Assembly: GCA_947044405.1 (NCBI GenBank)
Contig: CAMRHE010000063.1
Location: 4,390,501 to 4,454,500 of the forward strand
Source: Leptodactylus fallax
Taxonomy: Eukaryota > Chordata > Amphibia > Anura > Leptodactylidae
DNA length: 64,000 nt
Direction of reading: 5' to 3'
The stretch's first letter is position 1. Every line of letters begins with the position of its first letter. Under the pieces are notes generated by a model. It did no database searches. It worked only from the letters and a program-made list of their open reading frames with translations, and was not told where the DNA came from. This document shows positions 56,901 to 64,000 of this stretch, piece after piece. A program made the translations under genes and the position numbers.

Positions 56901-59900
56901 ATTCTTAAGACTTGTCCTCAGTTACACAGGCTGGTTATAATTCTCAGGATTTCTATATATTGGGATTGGCCACATTTAAATAAAGTTTGTTCAACTTTCT
57001 AATACACTTTAGGCCTCGTTGCCCATAGCAACCAATCACACTGCAGCTTTCTTTTTCCACAGCAGACTAAAAAATAGAAGCTGAACTCTGATTGGTTGCT
57101 GTGAGCAACAAGGGCCATTTTCCTAATATAAAGGGGGTTACCTCCCCTGACAAGTATGAGTACACACTAACACATAAAGTAACAATTCTGGAGCATCTTT
57201 TCATATAATTATGTGTTGTGTCGTTCCTCTGTTATTCCTCCTAGAAATGTATGGGACAGGTCATTAATAAGACTTCATGCACACAAACATATTCCTCACA
57301 GGAAACACGGTCTGTGTGTAGGCTGTATTTCACGGACAGACCATGGCCATGTGCACAGCGAGCTCCTAAATGGCCCGATCACTACTAAACAAGACTGACA
57401 GCTTTATATCAGTTTATTATGGTAGCGATCGGGCCATTTGGGGACTCACTGCATCATAGTCAGTTAGGATACAGTGACTCCTATACACATGGCCATAGTC
57501 AGTCCGGGAAATGCGGCACACACGCAAAATCTCTTGTGCATGAGGCCTATGAGATCACTGAAGGTCCAACACCCGGGACTCCTGCTGATCAGTTGCTTGA
57601 TGGGACCCCAATGTTTGTGCCAAGACCTCTTCAGTTAACATTGCACGTCATTTGTTTTGTTAAAGACATCCAATGTCATTACACTTTTATCCCATACACT
57701 TCTATGGGACGAGTCTGTAATTACATCGAACGACTGCTATGACAAAAATGGGGTGCGATGTAAACAGTGAAAGGGTCACAGCATTCGCACAAGTACCAAG
57801 CTGACCAGCAGAAGTCACAGGTGTCAGTCCCCCACTGATCTCTCCGACATGTCAAGAGAGGAGTTCTGATAAATGAGACCTTTTTTTTTATTTCTCATCT
57901 ATTCAAGATGAGTGCTTGCTGTCAGGGAATGGAAACATTCTTGGCTACATTTGGGCTTGGGTTCACTACAGCTCGGACACATATCCGCAGAAACTATGGC
58001 TGTGTTTATAAGCCCATAGGAATTAATCGGTCTCTACTTTTATCCCCAATTGCTGCCCTACAATAGCAGATAAAACTAAGGCAGTGTGAATGGAGCCTTA
58101 CACTGAGGACATGTAGTCATGCAAAAAAAAGAGAGTGTAATGTCTCATTACTATACTGTGCCTAATAATAGTAAATATGGTCAGATTACGACCCTCAAGG
58201 TGCCAAGACTGCATCAAAAATCTAATCCTGCTGAACTTCTATGCTACCACATTAACCATCACGAGATATGACTGAAACTGCGATATTCGTGATCTTAATG
58301 TTACACAGCCAAATGTCATCGTGTAGTCCTAGTCTTAAAGGCTAGACATCTCTTCAGATCTAATACGTTTGAGGGTTGGCTACAATGTAAGAGCTAGAAG
58401 CCAGAAGTGTTTAGTTCACATAAGATTATATATACCATAGGTGGATGGAAGAATGGATGTTTCTATTTCCTAACAGCTAGCAGAGATTTTTCTTGGGTTT
58501 CACATGTTTTTGCCTATATGTACCATAGGAGCGAATGAGTCAGGGGTTTACTTTTATCCTCCACACTTGTGATGCTCTATACCGACTCTATTGTACTTAC
58601 AATGCTCCTCCCAGACGCTGGATCCAAACCAATATAAAATTTCCAGTGGATAGTTGATAAATGTTTCTAGCTAGAAAACCCCTTTAAAAAGTGCCATAGG
58701 TAATCACACAACTTTTTGACTTTACTGGTACTGATGGCCCAATGACTGGATCCAGCATTCACATAGACATACGATACCTTCCTGCAGCACTGCCTTCTCA
58801 GGGATGATCTCAGGAGAGGCCTGATCCTCTTCTTGATCGGACGTCCCGTTCTGTGCCGGGGTAAGAGGGCTTTCTTGCTCCCTGCTCACCACTTCTCCTC
58901 CAAGCTCTTGAGTGATGTTGTCCATCTTCTTCTTTTTCTTTGCCTTGTTTTTGACTTGCAAAGAACGTTTCTTCTCCAGGTCAATGGACTTTTTTCCTAG
59001 AATAGGGAAAATGCAAGGAGGAGGAGTTACAAAATATTGGGTGTTCTGCTGCTTAAAAAAAAAAAAAAAAAAAAAAATCTACGAATGAGCCTAAAATAAT
59101 GTCAACAGACCTTTGGGAGGTCGACTGTGCTCCTGCTTCGATATGGACCAGTTGTGTAAACAGAAGTCATCTGCCCCTGTCCACACCTGGTCTGCCTCTA
59201 CAGGAGACCACTGGACGCAGAGCAATCGCCCCTTGTGTCCCCGATAGTTACTGATTGGTTCTTCTTGTAGTACGTCCCAAACCTGATAAAGAGATATAGC
59301 ATGGATAACTGCAAACAAGATGCCCATGACTATACAAAATGTTATTCTACACCAAGGAACCAAGTCACTGCAGCTTAGCTCCCATTGAAGTGAATGGGAG
59401 CTTATCTGCAGTACCGGGTCTGGCCACTACACAGAGATCGACACTGTCTGTTTCCTGCTCCATTCTCTGCTGAGAACAACTGATCGGTAAGGGTCCCAGG
59501 TGCCAGACCCTCACTGATCTGTAGGATAGGTCAACAATAATTGTAGCTCCTAAAACCCCCCTTTAACATATCACCTAATTTTTGTTCATAATTAAACCAG
59601 ATATATGTTTTATTTACTATGACAGAGTGTTGTGGGAATGCTCTGTGGCCTCCGTAGAGATCACTGTGCAGGAATGGGTAGTAGATGAGCTGTGAATCAG
59701 CTATTGTCTCTGGTATGACACTGTGGGACAAACAATAACCGCACAAAAAGTGGATTACTACCTGACGACTTCCAATAGCTATCGATTTCCAGCACTTACA
59801 GTATCCAGATCAATGAAAATTGTGAAAGTGAAAAACCTAGGCAAAACCCAGAAACTGAATTTATACTGTACCAGTAATCTTAAAAGGACAGAACAAAACA

Positions 59901-62622
59901 AAACAAAAAAAAAAAAAAGAGCCATACTCACTTATCACCTTTACCTTCTGTGCTGGAACTCGCTGCACCGGAAGTGGAGAAGCTCACATGATCGCTGAGA
60001 CCTGCCTATGGCCTCAGCAGCGGCTGGTGATGAACTGGTGACGTGAGTGACATCACTAGTCCCTCTCCAGCAACCGCTGATGTCATTGGTATCAGCAGTC
60101 ATGTCAGCCTCTTAGCTTCTGGCACAGAGAGTCCAGGTACAGGAGGGAAAGAAGACAGGCCCTAAATCTTGGACACCCCTTTTAAAGAAAATGGCACTTA
60201 TAAAGATATACAGCAGCTACACTGCACAGTATCAACCACGGGAGTTTGTTGAGTTATTAGTCTACTTCTCTAGATTAATAATACATTTATGAAGGGTCGA
60301 CGTCTATGACAGGGATCTCATTATTTGCCCCTGAAACAGAGCAGCGAGCACATTAGGGAAATATGTTGTCCTCAAAATGACAGGGTCTCTGCCTGCGAGA
60401 AGTCTCCTCCATCTCCATCTCTTGAATAATGTACAACTAAGTTACTGAAGAACTATAGAAGAATTGTTTGTTGTCAGACTACCCACCAGCTAGGAATGTT
60501 ATTACACAAGAAAACTACTCAGGATCTACAATTAGCCATATAAAATTTTCAAGGGAGATTGAACTTTAGCGATTTTGTATAATAATGTGGCCAATAGGGG
60601 ATCCTTTACTGATATATATGCAAATATTAACATAAAGAGGTGTTCCCATTACATAAAATAATAGTATATAGTTAGAATATGCCATCGCTTTCTGATCATG
60701 AAGGTTTGACCTCTGGGACCCAGCATTGATTCTGGAAATGAAGGGACTGCAATGCTGATTCAGTGCTGCTGCTCCTTTCACAGTCTTTCCCTGTTCCTGG
60801 CCACCCACTATCCAGCACAGCTCTATATAAGTGGACTCAAGCTAATCATAAACTGATGTCCTAAAAATATGCCATCATGTTATGAGATAGGAACACCACG
60901 TTAAAAGTTAAAGGGATTGTCTGGGATAAATGCAAACCTCGGCAAGGGCCATTGGTGGCGTAAAATAAAAAACAAAGCCATACTTACAGTCATCATTCCC
61001 TACAGGCCAGAAGTGCAGAGGGTCAGGTGACTAATGCAGCCAGTCACTGGCATGAGTTGTCACATGTTGGGTACCGCGGATTTATCAGCAGGGACATCAC
61101 TGTACCCAAAATGTGACTGCTGAGGCCAGTGATTGGCAGCAATGGTCACCAGACCCTCTGTACATTCAGTCTAGGTAGTTCATGCAATAGAGGGAACAGG
61201 GGATGTGCCACCAAAACCAAAGACAAGGAAGGAGGCGAGTATCCCTTATTTTTTTTTTTTTTTTTAAACCACCCCCGACCCACAGTGAGGTTTGCATTTA
61301 TCCCGGACATCTCCTTTAAGGTAACATCAGAAAAATGCAGAGCACAGGACAAATCTGAGGAGTGTTATGAACCTGTTATGTACAGATGTATCTGATGTGT
61401 CAGAGCTGGGTCATTTACAGAAGGTCTAGTTAGCACTAAATCTACTTTGGTAAATTCTAACCTTACAGGATCATTTCCTCACATGCAAACTCTGAGCAAT
61501 AAGTTCAACAATTGCCATATTTTTTGGACTATAGGACACCCCCAGCCATAAGATGAGGAGAAAAAGGTATTTTGTTGTTCATGACATGTCAAGTGGTCAC
61601 GGTGGCCACCTGCAGTGGTTACTTGGCGCCCATAGTGCCATCACCACTGCTTGTGCAATTTCTTGCTGCAGTCATGAGATGTGCCGTCAAAATGGACATC
61701 AGGTCACCACGTTCCTGCACACAGGCCAGTGCGGGACCCCAAAAACACCAAAAGGAATATTGTGATCCTCCAGCATATTCATCTTACTTGAGAGGTGCCA
61801 TCATAACTGGCAGATACCAGCCTGGCATCATGATGAGGGCTCCAAGACAGACTTGTGACCTTAGCAGTGTGCCCAGACAAGGTACGAAACGGATCTGTGA
61901 TGGTGACCGGGACTTCGGCAGAGTTCTCTGTAGTGACACAAGAAAACACAGCTGCAAATTCAAGAAAACTTATGCATGGCAACATAACATTGTAAATAAG
62001 CCGAACCTCACCTAGCGCCCCCTTTAGGTTATGTACATAGATCACAGCATTATTGGATCCGGATGCAAGAAGGAAGCTCAGGGTGGGATCCTCACAGTGA
62101 TCATGGTGCCAGCGAAGAGCATTGATAATCTTATGATGTTGTTGGATAGTGCAGATAAGCTGAAGATGAGGGGCGCGGAAGATTTCAATACTCCTGTGAC
62201 AATATAAGGACATCATTGATGGAGATACAATACATAGTTCACACTGGTATGACTCCAGAGGGGCAAAGATTCATGTTATTAAAGGGGTATTCCTATATCA
62301 TATCGCTAGCATATGCCATGATCAGAGGGGTCTGACCTCTGAGACCCCATCAATCCGGCTCGGTAGAACCACTGTGCAGGTGAAAGCAGAGAATGGGCCA
62401 CAGCCCCACCATCACTCTCAGGATCGGTCCCGCAAGATCATAAAGTGATGACATATCCGAGTGATACGACATTAGAATAGCCCTTTACGATCACATCTTT
62501 ATGGCTGCTAAGAATTATACCTGATTTATTACAGAAGAGATTACATACCCATCTTCATTACCAATAGCTAAATGTTGGCAGTCTGGTTTCCAGCTCAGCT
62601 CTGTATGTGTGGGTAACTTGTG
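47764..62622 (-). CDS. GEMIN5: GEMIN5, 3' seventeen exons (partial)
   Basis: Exons sum to 2,850 nt and give the C-terminal 949 residues; human GEMIN5 has 1,508. Every junction is GT/AG and in phase. In order: the last WD40 repeats of the second propeller ([52 protein letters not shown]); a Lys-rich linker (KNKAKKKKK); the TPR-like dimerisation module ([44 protein letters not shown]); and the C-terminal RNA-binding region with a coiled coil ([13 protein letters not shown]). GEMIN5 recognises snRNA Sm sites and the m7G cap for SMN-complex assembly and also tunes translation. The N-terminal propeller exons lie beyond 64000. The extreme C-terminus ([14 protein letters not shown]) differs strongly from human. 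Confidence 0.96.
48609..48813. mobile_element. T2-type MITE in GEMIN5 intron
   Basis: Begins TTAAAGGGGGGTTCCAGGA; ends GTAAAACTCCTTTA. The interior has GAGCTGCAATACCAAGGACA and GATCTGTGGGGGTC. Last base of the right TTAA mutated. In the intron before the terminal exon. Confidence 0.5.
48870..48954 (-). CDS. GEMIN5: GEMIN5 exon, ([15 protein letters not shown])
   Basis: 85 nt; acceptor CTTTTCTAG, donor GTAAGA. Encodes [28 protein letters not shown]. Confidence 0.92.
49030..49429 (-). CDS. GEMIN5: GEMIN5 exon, C-terminal RNA-binding part
   Basis: 400 nt, the largest exon here; acceptor ATATCCACAG, donor GTGAGT. Encodes [15 protein letters not shown], an acidic stretch, then a coiled coil ([20 protein letters not shown]). 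Matches the human RBS region. Confidence 0.93.
50056..50218 (-). CDS. GEMIN5: GEMIN5 exon, ([14 protein letters not shown])
   Basis: 163 nt; acceptor CAATCACACAG, donor GTAAGT. Encodes [50 protein letters not shown]. Confidence 0.94.
50822..51082 (-). CDS. GEMIN5: GEMIN5 exon, ([12 protein letters not shown])
   Basis: 261 nt, 87 codons; acceptor ATTTGCAG, donor GTAATG. Encodes [19 protein letters not shown] through [13 protein letters not shown] [13 protein letters not shown] and TANTSPKQ. Confidence 0.94.
51530..51592. repeat. CCAAT-palindrome MITE, degraded
   Basis: TTCATAGCAGCCAATCAGAA and its diverged inverse (CGGCTACTATGGAAA). It resembles the better-kept copy at 57014-57120. Confidence 0.4.
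51696..51899. mobile_element. T2-type MITE, 204 bp
   Basis: Left TTAAAGGGGTTTTCCAGGAC, right CCTGGACAACCCCTTTAA, with TTAA at both ends. The inner CCGGCACAAGTACC/GCCGGGG pieces are partly palindromic. In a GEMIN5 intron. Confidence 0.75.
52060..52270 (-). CDS. GEMIN5: GEMIN5 exon, TPR-like ([10 protein letters not shown])
   Basis: 211 nt; acceptor TTTTTTCAG, donor GTGAGT. Encodes [39 protein letters not shown]. Confidence 0.95.
52815..52934 (-). CDS. GEMIN5: GEMIN5 exon, TPR-like ([11 protein letters not shown])
   Basis: 120 nt; acceptor TTATCTTCCAG, donor GTAAGG. Encodes [39 protein letters not shown]. Confidence 0.93.
53026..53173 (-). CDS. GEMIN5: GEMIN5 exon, TPR-like ([12 protein letters not shown])
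   Basis: 148 nt; acceptor TCTTATTTAG, donor GTAAGT. Encodes [38 protein letters not shown]; highly conserved dimerisation core. Confidence 0.95.
53403..53540 (-). CDS. GEMIN5: GEMIN5 exon, TPR-like ([10 protein letters not shown])
   Basis: 138 nt; acceptor TTTACATTAG, donor GTAAGT. Encodes [35 protein letters not shown]. Confidence 0.95.
54175..54270 (-). CDS. GEMIN5: GEMIN5 exon, ([13 protein letters not shown])
   Basis: 96 nt; acceptor TTCTTAACAG, donor GTAAGC. Encodes [31 protein letters not shown], at the start of the TPR-like dimerisation module. Confidence 0.93.
55475..55600 (-). CDS. GEMIN5: GEMIN5 exon, start of C-terminal half
   Basis: 126 nt; acceptor CTCCTCTAG, donor GTGAGG. Encodes [32 protein letters not shown]; matches the human LPLSTSLDHRSKEELHQDC segment. 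Confidence 0.94.
56169..56288 (-). CDS. GEMIN5: GEMIN5 exon, Ser/Pro-rich linker
   Basis: 120 nt; acceptor TTATTCTAG, donor GTTTGT (weaker). Encodes [28 protein letters not shown]. Phase agrees with both neighbours. Human linker differs here. Confidence 0.82.
57014..57120. mobile_element. CCAAT/X-box palindromic MITE
   Basis: GTTGCCCATAGCAACCAATC at the left, ATTGGTTGCTGTGAGCAAC at the right, arms inverted around an A/T-rich centre. Each arm holds a CCAAT pentamer and an X-box-like GTTGCC...GCAAC. A similar repeat is common in frog and fish genomes. In a GEMIN5 intron. Confidence 0.65.
58778..58996 (-). CDS. GEMIN5: GEMIN5 exon, Lys-rich linker
   Basis: 219 nt; acceptor TATTCTAG, donor GTATCG. 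Encodes [20 protein letters not shown] and an acidic Glu-rich tract ([11 protein letters not shown]). Possible nuclear-localisation-type basic run. Confidence 0.92.
59111..59282 (-). CDS. GEMIN5: GEMIN5 exon, last WD40 repeat
   Basis: 172 nt; acceptor TTATCAG, donor GTCTGT. Encodes [27 protein letters not shown] and [10 protein letters not shown], closing the second propeller. Confidence 0.95.
60908..61319. mobile_element. T2-type MITE, 412 bp, complete
   Basis: TTAAAGGGATTGTCTGGGAT at the left and ATCCCGGACATCTCCTTTAA at the right. The inverted repeats extend about 33 bp (AAATGCAAACCTC). TTAA at both ends. In the GEMIN5 intron between 59282 and 61788. Confidence 0.8.
61788..61927 (-). CDS. 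GEMIN5: GEMIN5 exon, WD40 ([10 protein letters not shown])
   Basis: 140 nt; acceptor CACTACAG, donor GTAAGA. Encodes [33 protein letters not shown] and [11 protein letters not shown]. Confidence 0.95.
62012..62193 (-). CDS. GEMIN5: GEMIN5 exon, WD40 ([11 protein letters not shown])
   Basis: 182 nt; acceptor TTGTCACAG, donor GTGAGG. Encodes [20 protein letters not shown] through [16 protein letters not shown]. Confidence 0.95.
62279..62487. mobile_element. T2-type MITE in GEMIN5 intron
   Basis: TTAAAGGGGTATTCCTATA at the left; TTAGAATAGCCCTTTA at the right. Arms include CATATGCCATGATCAGAGG. Right TTAA has lost its last A. Confidence 0.6.
62549..62622 (-). CDS. GEMIN5: GEMIN5 exon, WD40 ([11 protein letters not shown])
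   Basis: 74 nt; acceptor TTTTTCAG, donor GTATGT. Encodes [20 protein letters not shown] then GNEDG, a strand of the second propeller. The first GEMIN5 exon inside the window. Confidence 0.93.
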
Positions 62623-62883
62623 CTGAAAAATACATTAACAATTAATCCACAAAGTAGCCCAAATCCCAGTATACATGACATACACATAAACCCTGTTATA
62701 AGTTTCCCATATGAAAGTTACATGCACAACCTGGCCTGACGTGTCTGCCTACAGGGAGAACCATAGACATTAACTATACTGTAGACACTAGACCGCCATC
62801 TTCTCTACAGGGCAACATTCAACCAAGAGCCACTATGGAACCTAGTGATATGGTACATCCAAGTGAAATAGATATTCCTCTCT

Positions 62884-63241
62884 AAGGGTACGTCCACAGA
62901 GTTATTTTTGCAGGAAAATTTTGAAGCAGAATCCACCTCAAAAAACTCCTCTCAACTCTCCCATTCATTTCAATAGGAGTCTGTAGTAAATTTTTTTCTG
63001 CTGGAGGTTTTTATGCAGCAGTTTTTTCTGCCTCAATTTAATTTTAATGGGATTTACAAGGCAGAATCCGCCAGGAGATAGATCATGACGCTCCTTTTAT
63101 CTCTAGCTGAAAAAAATCATCTAGAGGACCAAATAATCTGCTCTTGATTCTCATTGAAATGACAGGGAGAGTTGGGATGCGTTCTTTAAGGCACATTTCG
63201 CCTCAAAAATCCGCCTGCAAAAAACTCTGTAAACTTACCAT
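62884..63241. mobile_element. Long inverted-repeat MITE
   Basis: The left arm (GTACGTCCACAGAGTT, TTTTGCAGGAAAATTTTG, AATCCACCTCAAAA) is matched inverted at the right (GCCTCAAAAATCCGCCTGC, AAAACTCTGTAAACTTACC). About 358 bp, non-coding, in a GEMIN5 intron. Confidence 0.6.
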
Positions 63242-63414
63242 AAAGGTGTCCATATACATTAAAAAGCTATGGGATAAATGCTCATTAAGTTGACAGCTAT
63301 TCCTCCCAACCATCCATACATATGCATGTTAAGCTTGTGCAAGTGTGTATGCGTTCTCAGTGATTAGAGGGGTATAACTGCTGCTGGCATATTCCGAAAT
63401 TATGTATCAAACAA

Positions 63415-64000
63415 AAGGAGTGAGGGCCCTGCTGGTGAGAGCTTATAATCTATGAGGGAGACACAAGAGATAAAAGGGCTTGTTTGGTACAATGGTCCAG
63501 CCATCTATTAATAAGTAAGGTCATAGTTGTATGAGCCGTCACCAGCCAGCATCTGTGAATATACAGATAATAAGTGCAGGGAGTGCAGAGTAACTTCTAG
63601 ATGGAGGGGACAGGTTCTGAGGAAAAGAGGAGGAAGGATAGCTTAGGATAAGAAATGTTAGTGTAGTATGTGGAGGTGTAGAACACTGTGATCAGGTCAC
63701 GTGATAAGCCTGCCGAAACAGATGTGACTTTAGGGCAGTTTTGAAGCTGCTATAGTTGGGTACTAATCAGATTATCCGGGGTAGAGCATTCCAGAGCACC
63801 GCTGCAGCTTGAGAAAAGTCTTGGAGATGGGAGTGGGATGTTCAGATAGAGGATGCTAGTCTAATGTCATTGGCAGAACGGAGGACGGTTAGGGTGATAG
63901 ACAGTGACGAGAGAGGAGATATAGGGGAGAGCAGCACTATGGATGGATTTGTGGGAGAGTGTAATAATTTTATATTGTATTCTGTGGTGTTATTTCATGG
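63415..64000 (-). mobile_element. L2/CR1-like LINE, 3' part, runs off edge
   Basis: Read on the - strand, 63880-63700 encodes the end of a LINE polyprotein: VLRSANDIRLASSI, then FSQAAAVLWNALPRII, a stop, and SSFKTALKSHLFRQAYHVT. The phrase pattern (AAxLWNxLP then FKxxLKxxLF) marks the C-terminus of L2/CR1/Rex-type reverse transcriptases. It has stops and frame changes, so it is a dead copy. The 3'UTR extends to about 63415; the upstream part lies beyond 64000. Confidence 0.65.

Noticed and set aside
63700..63900. A further upstream GEMIN5 exon
   Set aside because: The readable peptide (AAAVLWNALP, FKTALKSHLF) matches LINE C-termini and contains stops.

Overview
The window is vertebrate nuclear DNA, most likely from a frog. 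It carries two multi-exon animal genes with GT/AG introns, at low gene density. The rest is AT-rich DNA full of transposable elements: L1-like and L2/CR1/Rex-like LINEs, Tc1/mariner elements, and many MITEs that begin TTAAAGGRR with TTAA ends, which is the pattern described for the T2/Kolobok MITEs of Xenopus. No species can be named from the sequence alone.

Two genes are clear, and they converge. CNOT8, the CCR4-NOT deadenylase subunit, is on the + strand. It has a GC-rich promoter and untranslated exon near 26.95-27.25 kb and six coding exons between 31985 and 40092, giving an intact 289-residue protein. GEMIN5, the SMN-complex snRNA-binding and translation-regulating protein, is on the - strand. 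Seventeen coding exons between 62622 and 47764 encode the last 949 residues and all splice phases agree; its N-terminal half lies beyond the right edge. CNOT8 and GEMIN5 are also neighbours in human (5q33), so this is conserved vertebrate synteny.

Layout: 0.5-0.8 kb, a 58-bp tandem repeat; 2.03-3.16 kb, a 22-bp minisatellite open in all three - strand frames; 3.3-9.66 kb, intergenic with MITEs; 9.68-15.56 kb, a full-length L1-like LINE on the - strand with a perfect 16-bp target-site duplication, intact ORF1 and an ORF2 with three lesions; 18.7-24.5 kb, two Tc1 copies and a broken AGC-type kinase whose first and last halves lie on opposite strands; 26-31.5 kb, nested LINE and Tc1 remnants and the CNOT8 promoter; 32-42.7 kb, CNOT8, with a complete Tc1-like element with an intact transposase in its last intron; 42.7-47.4 kb, intergenic MITEs; 47.4-62.6 kb, GEMIN5; 63.4 kb to the end, the 3' part of an L2/CR1-like LINE.

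The main leads are the kinase block, which appears inverted exactly between the inner ends of two Tc1 elements; a DD35E Tc1 with intact ORF and ends; a hammerhead-ribozyme-like core in a Penelope-like repeat at 29.35 kb; and MITEs that carry RFX X-box-like sites.
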